From DYIU01 sp038326775 (GTDB taxonomy: Bacteria > Actinomycetota > Geothermincolia > Fen-727 > Anoxymicrobiaceae): 64,000 nucleotides of DNA. The DNA lies in assembly GCA_038326775.1 (NCBI GenBank), contig JBBQKJ010000006.1, positions 26,368-90,367 of the forward strand, written 5' to 3'. Position 1 is the first letter of the stretch; every line of letters starts with the position of its first letter. The notes under the pieces are model-generated. The model had not been told where the DNA came from and ran no database searches. It saw only the letters and a program-made list of their open reading frames with translations. Below are positions 42,513 to 50,302 of this stretch, piece by piece. The position numbers and the translations under genes are program-made.

Positions 42513-44726
42513 GTGGCAAGGTTAGTCGGTAACAAGAAGAAGCCCGCGCCGGCTTCGCCGAAGACGGGGAGGGCGGCTTCGAAGTCTGCGCCTCAAGGCA
42601 AGAAGGGGGCCGAGGAAGAAGCGGCGCGGAAAAGAAGGCTCACGCCGGGCAGGGTCCGCGCGCTGTACGGGGTGGCGTTCCTGGCCCTGGCTCTGTTCAC
42701 CTTCATCTGTATCTTCGCGCCCTCCACCGCCGGGATTCTCGGAAGGGGAGTCAAGGCCGGTCTTGCCTGGACGCTTGGCCTGGGACGGTTTGCCGTTCCT
42801 TTCGTGTTCGTGGCAGGGGCGGCCGTTGCGTTCACCAGGACCCCGGAGGTCAGGGTCGGGCTTCTGGCCGCCGGTACGGCCGTCATCTGCGTGTCCATCC
42901 TTGCGCTGATGCACATCTCGACCCCGACCGGGGTCATGTTCAGCTACGACGAACTCTCAGGCGGCGGCGGCCTGGTGGGCGCCGTGATCGCCTGGCCGCT
43001 GGTCAATCTCTTCGGTCGGATCGGGGCATACATCTTCACCGTGGCTGCCCTGTTCGCGGGGGCGGTGCTTGCATTCGAAGAGCAGATAATCGTCACCTGG
43101 CGTTCTTTCAGGAAGAAGAAGCCAACCGTGGCGGCGGCTGTCGTGGCACCTACGGCAGTGGAGCCGGATGACGAGGCCCGTGCCCGGGACAGAAAACCCG
43201 CCGGCGCCAAGGTATACCCGTCTCGGCCCTTTCCTCCGGCGCCCGTAACCGAGGAAGACGGTGGGCAGCTGGCAATAGACGTAAGAAAGCCGCGGGCGGG
43301 GAAGTTCAAACTGCCGCCCGCGTCCATATTGAACCGGAGCACGGCGAAGGCTTTCTCCAAGCAGAGCAACGAGGAGCGAAAGCTCGCCATCGAGCAAACC
43401 CTTCAAAGCATGGACGTGGACGCTCGCGTGGCAAAGGTGTCGCGCGGGCCGACGGTCTCCCTTTTCGAGGTGGAGGTCGGGACCGGCGAAAAGGTCAAGA
43501 GGGTAACCGAGCTGGAGAGGGACATCGCGTATGCCCTCGGCTCCCCGGATATTCGGATATACTCGCCTATCCCAGGAAGGCAGGCCATTGGCATCGAGGT
43601 GCCCAACCACATCAGGGACTCGGTTCTGCTGGGTGACATAATCGGTTCACTGGGGCCTGTGGCCACTCACAACCTGCTGACCGTAGCAGTCGGCAAGGAC
43701 ATGTCGGGCGAGTCCGTGGTGCTTGACCTGGCTCAACTACCGCACCTCCTGCTGGCGGGCTCGACAGGCGCGGGTAAGTCCTGCAGTATCAACGTGTTGA
43801 TGTGCTGCCTGTTGATGAGGTGCCGGCCCGACCAGTTGAAATTCATCATGATCGACCCGAAATACGTCGAGTTCACCTGGTACGACGGGCTCCCGCACCT
43901 TCTGTGTCCAGTTATAAACGAGCCGGAACCGGCCTCGAAAGCTCTGCTTTGGGCGGTGAACGAGATGAACAGGCGCTACCAGACACTGCAGAAGCAGAGG
44001 GTCGTCCACATAGACGAGTACAACGCCATCGCCGAGAAAGACAAGGAAGTGGCGCCTCTTCCAAAGATAGTGGTGGTCATCGACGAACTCGGAGACCTGA
44101 TGATAGTGGCCAGGCGCGAGGTCGAGAGTTCCATAAGCCGCCTGACCGCCAAGGCTCGCGCGGTAGGCATACACCTGATAATCGCGACACAGCGCCCCTC
44201 GGTCGATGTCATAACCGGTGTCATAAAGAACAACATAACCGCCCGTATCGCGTTCCAGGTCGCAAGCAATGCCGACTCTCGCACCATCCTTGGAACCAAA
44301 GGCGCCGAGAAGCTGCTTGGCAAAGGCGACATGCTGCTGGACCCGGGCAACATACCTCAGGCGGAGAGGGTCCAGGGCGCTCTTGTCCAGCAGAAGGAGA
44401 TCGAGTTCTTGACCGGGTACATCCGGGAGCAGAGATTCGACGGCGGCCCGTCGATAGACCTGGGGGAGCTGGAGGTCTCAGTCGCCAGGAAGTTCGCGGA
44501 CGCGGACCCGCTGCGTGAAGAAGCGGCGGAGTACGTGGTTTTTGCGGGCGAGGCTTCCGCTTCGATGCTGCAGACACATCTCCGGGTCGGCTACGCCCGG
44601 GCGCGCAGGATTATCGTGGAGCTCGCGCAGATAGGGGTCGTCGGGCCGCATGAGGGCAGCAAGTCCCGCAAGGTCCTCGTCACCCCCGAGGAGTTCGAGG
44701 AGTGGAAGAATAGGCAGGGACAGTAG
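42513..44726 (+). CDS. ftsK: DNA translocase FtsK/SpoIIIE
   Basis: A 737-residue membrane-anchored DNA pump for clearing chromosome ends from the division septum. A Lys/Ala/Pro-rich start is followed by about four membrane segments (residues 45-185), a short linker, and the motor with Walker A LLAGSTGAGKSCSINV near 413, Walker B VVVIDELGDLM, IIATQRPSVDVITGVIKNNI, and a C-terminal gamma winged helix (LRVGYARARRIIVELAQ). GTG 42513 is six bases after GAAGGG; TTG 42507 is less well placed. The gene lies 140 bases after dapB. Confidence 0.94.
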   Translation: MARLVGNKKKPAPASPKTGRAASKSAPQGKKGAEEEAARKRRLTPGRVRALYGVAFLALALFTFICIFAPSTAGILGRGVKAGLAWTLGLGRFAVPFVFVAGAAVAFTRTPEVRVGLLAAGTAVICVSILALMHISTPTGVMFSYDELSGGGGLVGAVIAWPLVNLFGRIGAYIFTVAALFAGAVLAFEEQIIVTWRSFRKKKPTVAAAVVAPTAVEPDDEARARDRKPAGAKVYPSRPFPPAPVTEEDGGQLAIDVRKPRAGKFKLPPASILNRSTAKAFSKQSNEERKLAIEQTLQSMDVDARVAKVSRGPTVSLFEVEVGTGEKVKRVTELERDIAYALGSPDIRIYSPIPGRQAIGIEVPNHIRDSVLLGDIIGSLGPVATHNLLTVAVGKDMSGESVVLDLAQLPHLLLAGSTGAGKSCSINVLMCCLLMRCRPDQLKFIMIDPKYVEFTWYDGLPHLLCPVINEPEPASKALLWAVNEMNRRYQTLQKQRVVHIDEYNAIAEKDKEVAPLPKIVVVIDELGDLMIVARREVESSISRLTAKARAVGIHLIIATQRPSVDVITGVIKNNITARIAFQVASNADSRTILGTKGAEKLLGKGDMLLDPGNIPQAERVQGALVQQKEIEFLTGYIREQRFDGGPSIDLGELEVSVARKFADADPLREEAAEYVVFAGEASASMLQTHLRVGYARARRIIVELAQIGVVGPHEGSKSRKVLVTPEEFEEWKNRQGQ

Positions 44727-44829
44727 ACATCTGTTGCACTTTTCCCCTCGTATTGGTAATCTGTCTCTGGCGCTTAAGACTTATTGCGGCTGGGGGCTGT
44801 TGGTGGATTGAAAAGAACTGGGGGCTGAT

Positions 44830-45063
44830 TTGGGCAATCCTCTGGCGCAGCAGGTTGAAAGAATTCTTGCGGGCGCGGTAGGAGAGTTTATCGCGAAGGC
44901 CACGGTCAAGAAGAACTGTGAATTAGTCGGGGCGACCCCCGATACCATCACTGCGGCGCAACTACCAGATTTGGCTGCCCATATAGAGAAATCGGTTTCG
45001 TTTTTTTCGGGGAAAGAGACCGGAACGGACGTAGCTGAGAAGATCAGGAACCTGGGCGGTTAA
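44830..45063 (+). CDS. Small soluble protein of unknown function next to a chemoreceptor
   Basis: A 77-residue protein with TTG start, beginning GNPLAQQVERILAGAVGEF and containing KKNCELVGATPDTITAAQLP and LAAHIEKSVSFFSG. It is mostly helical with no membrane segment and one Cys. I do not recognise a named family. The gene sits 103 bases after ftsK and 21 bases before a chemoreceptor gene, so the two are probably one transcript and the protein may act with the receptor (inference). Confidence 0.6.
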   Translation: MGNPLAQQVERILAGAVGEFIAKATVKKNCELVGATPDTITAAQLPDLAAHIEKSVSFFSGKETGTDVAEKIRNLGG

Positions 45064-45084
45064 GACACCCGGGACGGTCCATTT

Positions 45085-46365
45085 TTGATAAAGAACCTGG
45101 GGCTACGTAAGAAGATAGTGCTTATAGGGATTGGTCGTGCGATATTTTCGCTCTGTCTGCTTCTGCCGATACTGGCCATATTCACAGACATCTCGGGAAA
45201 TGCCCTCACCGTAGTCGCGGTTGTCCTGTTTTTCGGTGTGTTCCTGGGGGAACTGCTGGTGGTCTTAGGAATGCAGAAGACCGTTGACAGAGCACTGGAC
45301 CCCGTCGTCAAGTTTTCTCACGAAGTCGCCGAGGGTGATCTTTCCGGTCGCCTCGACAGGGTGTCAGCCGACTCCATTGGGAATCTGGCGAGAGCGCAGA
45401 ACGCGATGGTTGACGGCCTGCGTGTCATCATAGAGAAGCTGAGGGAAGCAGCGGCTCTGGTCAGCAGCACATCCGAGGAGCTTGCGGCGGCCTCCGAGCA
45501 GGTCATGGCTTCATCGGAAGAGGTTTCGTCGACGGTTGAGCAGATATCGAAGGGCGCGGAATCCCAGGCGCGAACCGTTGAGGAGACCAGCCAGATAATA
45601 GGCGAGATAGCGGACATGGCAAGCAACGTGGCGGAACAGGCTCGCATTTCGGCCGAGACCGCGAAGACCGCTAACGAGATAGCGCGCTCCGGCTCCGAGA
45701 GCGCCGCTCAGGCCGCGAGCAAGATGAGCGAGATGCAGCACGCCATGGACGGGGTCACGGGGATAATGCAGGGGTTGGGAGACCGCTCCATGCAGATAGG
45801 CTTGATCGTGGACGTCATAACCAATATTGCGGAGCAGACAAACATGCTGGCTCTGAACGCAGCTATCGAGGCAAGCCGGGCCGGCGAGCACGGCAGGGGG
45901 TTCGCGGTGGTGGCCGAGGAGGTGCGCAACCTCGCTGAGGGGAGCCGCAAGGCCGCCGAACAGATAGCGAAGATGATACGCGACACCGAGAAAGAGACCT
46001 CCCGAGCGCTGAAAGCCGTTGAGAGCTCGAAGGAAACAATCTCGAGTTCCATCGAAGTCATCCAGTCCACCTTCGATGCGCTTACCAACGTGGTGGAGAT
46101 CGTGGACGACATTGCGGGCGGGGCAGAGTCGGTGTACAAGGCCACCGAAGCCCAGAGGCAGGGTTCGGAAAGGGTAGTCAGGGCCTCTCACGATGTCGCG
46201 GCGATAGCCGAGGAGGCTGCCGCCGGCACCGAGCAGGCATCCGCCGCGGCGAACGAACAGGCCGCGTCCGTGGAAGAGATGCGGGCAAGCATACAGGAGC
46301 TGGCGCGCTTCTCGATCGAGATGAAGAAGCTCGTGGACGGCTTCGATCTGGGGGAGGACGGTTAG
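45085..46365 (+). CDS. Methyl-accepting chemotaxis protein without a sizable outside domain
   Basis: A 426-residue receptor. Two membrane segments (about residues 9-32 and 38-60) are joined by only a few residues (TDISGN), so there is no extracellular sensor domain. A HAMP region follows (QKTVDRALDPVVKFSHEVAEG, SADSIGNLARAQNAMVDGL), and then a long coiled-coil signalling domain with the conserved tip IAEQTNMLALNAAIEASRAG and GRGFAVVAEEVRNLAEGS. TTG 45085 is the start; the ribosome site is weak. It lies in a housekeeping cluster with no other chemotaxis gene in the window. The input may be cytoplasmic, membrane, or the small partner. Confidence 0.9.
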   Translation: MIKNLGLRKKIVLIGIGRAIFSLCLLLPILAIFTDISGNALTVVAVVLFFGVFLGELLVVLGMQKTVDRALDPVVKFSHEVAEGDLSGRLDRVSADSIGNLARAQNAMVDGLRVIIEKLREAAALVSSTSEELAAASEQVMASSEEVSSTVEQISKGAESQARTVEETSQIIGEIADMASNVAEQARISAETAKTANEIARSGSESAAQAASKMSEMQHAMDGVTGIMQGLGDRSMQIGLIVDVITNIAEQTNMLALNAAIEASRAGEHGRGFAVVAEEVRNLAEGSRKAAEQIAKMIRDTEKETSRALKAVESSKETISSSIEVIQSTFDALTNVVEIVDDIAGGAESVYKATEAQRQGSERVVRASHDVAAIAEEAAAGTEQASAAANEQAASVEEMRASIQELARFSIEMKKLVDGFDLGEDG

Positions 46366-46369
46366 GCCG

Positions 46370-46864
46370 ATGGCTGCAGCGGATAACTCCTTCGACGTTG
46401 TCAGCAAGGTTGACATGCCCGAGCTCGACAACGCGTTGAACCAGGCCCGCAAGGAGATAGATAACCGTTTTGACTTCAAGGGCTCGGGTTCGCGCATCGA
46501 GAGCGGAAAAGACACCTTGACGGTCTTTTCCTCCGACGAGTTCCACATGAAGGCCATGATAGATGTCATAGAGTCGAGGCTGGTCAAACGCGAGGTGCCC
46601 CTGAAGGCCGTGGCCTGGGGGCCGTTGACCGACGGGCCAAAGGGGACCGTCAAACGCGAGGCCAGGGTACTTCAGGGCATCGACGCGGACAAGGCCAGGG
46701 AGATCACCAAGTTCGTCAAGAAGCTCGACAAAAAGGTGAATGTCACAGTCCAGCATGACCAGGTCCGCATTTCCTGCAAGAGCAAGGACGCGCTCCAGGG
46801 TGTGATGAAGGCCATCAAGGAGCACGACTTCGACCTGCCCCTCCAATTCACCAACTATCGCTGA
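46370..46864 (+). CDS. yajQ: YajQ-family nucleotide-binding protein
   Basis: A 164-residue YajQ family protein. The start DNSFDVVSKVDMPELDNALNQ, NRFDFKGS and the ending AIKEHDFDLPLQFTNYR are diagnostic. Members bind cyclic di-GMP in some bacteria and nucleotides or tRNA in others. The ATG is five bases after the chemoreceptor stop, so they are probably co-expressed. Confidence 0.94.
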   Translation: MAAADNSFDVVSKVDMPELDNALNQARKEIDNRFDFKGSGSRIESGKDTLTVFSSDEFHMKAMIDVIESRLVKREVPLKAVAWGPLTDGPKGTVKREARVLQGIDADKAREITKFVKKLDKKVNVTVQHDQVRISCKSKDALQGVMKAIKEHDFDLPLQFTNYR

Positions 46865-46890
46865 CCGGTGCGACGCCGGGCACTTTCCCT

Positions 46891-48243
46891 ATGAAAAACC
46901 ACAGAGATGGGCGCTATCTTATAGTCACGCTTGGCTGCTTCAGAAACGAAGTGGAATCAGATCTCATCCGCGGCGCCCTCGAGGCGCTTGGCATGGAGGA
47001 GACGAGCGCGCTCGAGAAGGCTGACATCCTGGTGGTCAACACATGCGGGTTCATCTCCGAGGCCTGCGACGAGGGGATAGACACAATCCTCGAGCTCGAC
47101 AAGGTGGCCGGCATGCTAACGGCCCGCCCGCCGATGCTGGTCGTTGGCTGTATGGCCCAGAGGTACGGCAAAGCCCTGATGCGCGAGATGCCGGAGATCG
47201 ACGCCTTGTTGGGGACCGACTGGCCTCAGGGGTTGGCGGCGGCGGTTTCGAAGCTTCTCGGCGGCCGCGACCGCATCCGTTCGCGGGGGGCGCCGAGCGT
47301 CTCTGTTTTGCGCAGAGAAGTGGATTCCTCGGATAACGCGACCCTCTACGTGCGGGTTGCTGACGGCTGTGACAGGGGGTGCCTTTTCTGCACAATACCA
47401 TCGATCAGGGGCCCGTTTTGGAGCATGCCGCCGGAGAATGTCTGCGAGGAGATCAGGCGCCTGGCCGGAGAGCGGGAAAGAGAAGTCGTCCTGCTGGCCC
47501 AGGACCTCACGTCCTACGGCAGGGACCTCGGACCGGGGACGGACCTGCCAGCGCTCGTCCGCCGGATTACGGTGATGCCTGAAGTCCGCTGGCTGAGGCT
47601 GCTTTACCTCCAGCCGGAGGGCGTGACCGAGGAACTAATGGATGAAGTCACGGGCAACCCCGTGGTCTGCGACTACTTCGACGTGCCGTTCCAGCACGCG
47701 AGCGCGGCGGTGCTGAGGCGCATGGGCAGGCCCGGAGACGCGTGTGCGCACCTCGAGCTGATAAGGTCGGTGAGGCGGCGGTCACCCGAAGCCGGCCTGC
47801 GCACGACCGTGATGGTGGGTTATCCCGGTGAGACGGAAGAGGAATTCGAGGAGCTGGTGAGCTTCCTGGAGGAGGCCAGGTTCGACTGGATGGGTGCTTT
47901 CGTGTTCTCCCCCGAGGAGGGCACCCCCGCCGGTCGACTGCCGGCACCTGTTCCGGCCGAGGTCGCTGTTTCACGCTATAATAGGGTGCTCGAGGTCCAG
48001 GAGCGAATAGAAGAGTCCGGCCTTTCCCGTTTTGAGGGGCGCATCATGGAAGTGGTGGTAGACGGCGACTCCGAGCTGGACGGGTACGACCTGGTGGGCC
48101 GCTCATTCAGGGAGGCGCCGGTCGTGGACGGAGTTGTTCACCTCAAGTGCAGGGGTGCCCGCTCAGGGTGGGTCGCACAGGGCCGGTTCGGGCAGGCGCT
48201 GATAACCGGACGGGAAGGGCTTGATCTTGCCGGAGAAATCTGA
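46891..48243 (+). CDS. rimO: Ribosomal protein S12 methylthiotransferase RimO
   Basis: A 450-residue radical SAM methylthiotransferase that modifies an Asp of ribosomal protein S12. The N-terminal UPF0004 domain has VTLGCFRNEVESD and VNTCGFISEA with cluster Cys; the radical SAM motif is CDRGCLFCTIP; the C-terminal TRAM domain ends with VVDGDSELDGYDLVGRS. The LGC.. and CGFI patterns fit RimO better than MiaB. The position before pgsA and cinA is usual for actinobacteria. The gene overlaps pgsA. Confidence 0.93.
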   Translation: MKNHRDGRYLIVTLGCFRNEVESDLIRGALEALGMEETSALEKADILVVNTCGFISEACDEGIDTILELDKVAGMLTARPPMLVVGCMAQRYGKALMREMPEIDALLGTDWPQGLAAAVSKLLGGRDRIRSRGAPSVSVLRREVDSSDNATLYVRVADGCDRGCLFCTIPSIRGPFWSMPPENVCEEIRRLAGEREREVVLLAQDLTSYGRDLGPGTDLPALVRRITVMPEVRWLRLLYLQPEGVTEELMDEVTGNPVVCDYFDVPFQHASAAVLRRMGRPGDACAHLELIRSVRRRSPEAGLRTTVMVGYPGETEEEFEELVSFLEEARFDWMGAFVFSPEEGTPAGRLPAPVPAEVAVSRYNRVLEVQERIEESGLSRFEGRIMEVVVDGDSELDGYDLVGRSFREAPVVDGVVHLKCRGARSGWVAQGRFGQALITGREGLDLAGEI

Positions 48244-48865
48244 AGTGATGGTCTCATCTTCGAGTGCGGCGACAGTCGATAACTGGTTAAATCCGGCCAA
48301 TGCGCTTACCGCGCTGCGGGGGGTCCTGGCCCCACCGATTATCGCCCTGATCGCGTACCAGCCCCGGAGTTTCTCCTGGAGCTTCGCGGCGGGAACCATC
48401 TTCGTTCTCGCCGCGCTCACCGACAAGGCCGACGGGTACTACGCCCGTAAGTACGATTCGGTGACCAGCGTGGGCGAGTTCCTCGATCCACTTGCGGACA
48501 AGCTGTTGATGATACCGATAATGGTCGCGATGGCTTTCGTATCCGTGGGGCCTGTCGAGGAACTGCTGCCGTTCTGGGTGGTCGGCATAGTCGCAGCCAG
48601 AGAGCTCATGATATCGGCCATAAGGTTGGTGGGCGCCCGCAGGGGCATTTCCTTTCCCGCCTCCTGGTCCGGAAAGATAAAGATGTTCTCGCAGGTCGTG
48701 GTCGTCAGCATAATCCTCTTCTTTCCCTCGAGCGCGGGCAACATCCCGGTGCGAGTCCTGGTCTATGTCATGGCGGCGATAACCGTCTACTCCGGCATCG
48801 ATTACCTTTTTCGAGCCCGCCGCGAGATCTTCAACCGCCCAGCCGGTGGCACAGGGTCCCCATGA
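48227..48865 (+). CDS. pgsA: CDP-diacylglycerol--glycerol-3-phosphate 3-phosphatidyltransferase
   Basis: About 212 residues, a membrane enzyme that makes phosphatidylglycerol phosphate. The CDP-alcohol phosphatidyltransferase signature is complete: TDKADGYYARKYDSVTSVGE continuing to FLDPLADKL, with all four Asp. About five membrane segments are visible. TTG 48227 is eight bases after GGAAGG; TTG 48221, GTG 48245 and ATG 48248 are alternatives. The gene overlaps rimO and its end overlaps cinA by four bases. Confidence 0.9.
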   Translation: MPEKSEVMVSSSSAATVDNWLNPANALTALRGVLAPPIIALIAYQPRSFSWSFAAGTIFVLAALTDKADGYYARKYDSVTSVGEFLDPLADKLLMIPIMVAMAFVSVGPVEELLPFWVVGIVAARELMISAIRLVGARRGISFPASWSGKIKMFSQVVVVSIILFFPSSAGNIPVRVLVYVMAAITVYSGIDYLFRARREIFNRPAGGTGSP

Positions 48866-50115
48866 GCGCGAGTTACGCGCGCGTCTGCGTGCTTACTATC
48901 GGCGACGAGCTCCTGAGTGGTGAGGTCATTGACACAAACCTCACCTCAATTGCAAAAGCGATGGCGAGCCTCGGGCTGGTCGTCAGCAGGCACCTCACCA
49001 TCGGCGACGACGTCGAGGTCATCGTCCGGGCGGTTAACGAGCTTTGCGCGCAAAGCGATGCCCTGGTGGTGACGGGTGGCCTCGGGCCGACAAGCGACGA
49101 CCTGACATGCGAATCCGTGGCACTGGCCGCCGGAAGGGAACTGCAGTTCCACCCCCACCTGGAGGAGAACCTCCGGCGTTTCTTCAGTTCCATGGGAATA
49201 CCCATGGTTGAGGAAAACCTCAAGCAGGCTTATCTACCCGGAGGCTCGGTGGAGATACCCGCCGCCGGGGGGACCGCCTCAGGCTTCATGCTGGAGCACG
49301 ACGGCGCTCTGGTTGCGGTGCTTCCAGGCGTACCGCGCGAGATGGAGGAGATGCTTGATGCGGCTGTACTACCCGAGTTCGAGAAGCGCTTCCGCGGAAG
49401 TGAGGTCACAGTCACCGGGCGGGTGATGACTTTCGGAGCGGGTGAGTCCGACGTGGCGCACCTTGTAGCCGACTTGATGGAAAGAGGCGATGTTCATTAC
49501 GGGTTCCTGGCGCAGGGCGGCCCGATCGTGGTGAAGCTGACAGCTACCGGCGCTTGCAGGGAGGATGCGCTGGCGCTGGTGGAAGCAGAGCGGTCCAGGG
49601 TCGTCGAGCGACTTGGCCCGCTGGTGTACGGAATCGACGATGAGACCATGGAAGAGAACGTGGGAAAGGTCCTTCGCGCGTCAGGGCTGAAACTGGCGGT
49701 TGCCGAGTCGCTTACCGCGGGCATGGTCTGCTCGCGCATCGCGAACGTTCCAGGAAACTCCGAGTATTTCCTGGGAGGTGTAGTGACTTACAGCATCGAT
49801 GCCAAGCGCGATGTTCTCGGACTGCCTGCCGGCCTGTTGATGAATGGCGCCGTCAGCCAGGAGGTAGCCCTGGCCATGGCCGGATCCGTGCGAGAGATGT
49901 ACTCGGCCGACATCGGCGTCTCCACGACAGGCATCGCCGGGCCCGGCGTCGGGAAAGAGAACAAGCCGCCGGGGACCGCCTGCGTGGCCCTGGTGCACGA
50001 GGACATGCGGTTTTCGCTGGAGCGACGCCTTCCCGGGAACCGGCAGATGGTGCGCAACATCGCCACCATGGCCGCCCTCAACACGGTACGGCTTCACCTC
50101 CTCCAAATGCAATAA
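48862..50115 (+). CDS. cinA: CinA-family protein (NMN deamidase / ADP-ribose pyrophosphatase-like)
   Basis: A 417-residue CinA. The N-terminal molybdopterin-binding-like domain has LTIGDELLSGEVIDTN and VVTGGLGPTSDDLT; the C-terminal deamidase domain has VAESLTAGMVCSRIANVPG and GVVTYSIDAKRDVL with STTGIAGPG. Such proteins deamidate nicotinamide mononucleotide in pyridine salvage. ATG 48862 overlaps pgsA. In many Gram-positive bacteria recA follows, but here ileS does. Confidence 0.94.
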   Translation: MSASYARVCVLTIGDELLSGEVIDTNLTSIAKAMASLGLVVSRHLTIGDDVEVIVRAVNELCAQSDALVVTGGLGPTSDDLTCESVALAAGRELQFHPHLEENLRRFFSSMGIPMVEENLKQAYLPGGSVEIPAAGGTASGFMLEHDGALVAVLPGVPREMEEMLDAAVLPEFEKRFRGSEVTVTGRVMTFGAGESDVAHLVADLMERGDVHYGFLAQGGPIVVKLTATGACREDALALVEAERSRVVERLGPLVYGIDDETMEENVGKVLRASGLKLAVAESLTAGMVCSRIANVPGNSEYFLGGVVTYSIDAKRDVLGLPAGLLMNGAVSQEVALAMAGSVREMYSADIGVSTTGIAGPGVGKENKPPGTACVALVHEDMRFSLERRLPGNRQMVRNIATMAALNTVRLHLLQMQ

Positions 50116-50189
50116 TGGGGTCAGGTCACTTTCTTGCAAAACCGCAAGACAGTGCGTAGCCGCGGTACAAGGCATGCTGCGGCAAGCCG

Positions 50190-50218
50190 TTGACACTAAA
50201 ATACATGAATGTTAGTTT
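50190..50218 (+). promoter_or_regulatory. Promoter of ileS
   Basis: A perfect TTGACA at 50190-50195 and TAGTTT at 50213-50218, separated by 17 bases. The -10 box keeps the three most important positions. A start near 50225 gives a leader of about 78 bases that contains two hairpins. Confidence 0.6.
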
Positions 50219-50234
50219 AGCCACAGTGTTCGAG

Positions 50235-50285
50235 AATGCCCGTTCAAAGGGCATTATTGCTTAATGAGCGGCGGAATTCGCCGCT
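50235..50285 (+). promoter_or_regulatory. Two hairpins in the ileS leader
   Basis: AATGCCC at 50235-50241 pairs with GGGCATT at 50249-50255, and AGCGGCG at 50267-50273 pairs with CGCCGCT at 50279-50285; both stems are perfect seven-pair hairpins. They lie between the promoter and the ATG at 50303. No T-box consensus or specifier loop was found, so the role is unknown: stability, attenuation or translation control. Confidence 0.5.
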
Positions 50286-50302
50286 ATATTTGCGGGGTCA
50301 AA

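Noticed and set aside
50116..50302. T-box riboswitch before ileS
   Set aside because: No T-box consensus, no specifier loop and too little room between promoter and gene.
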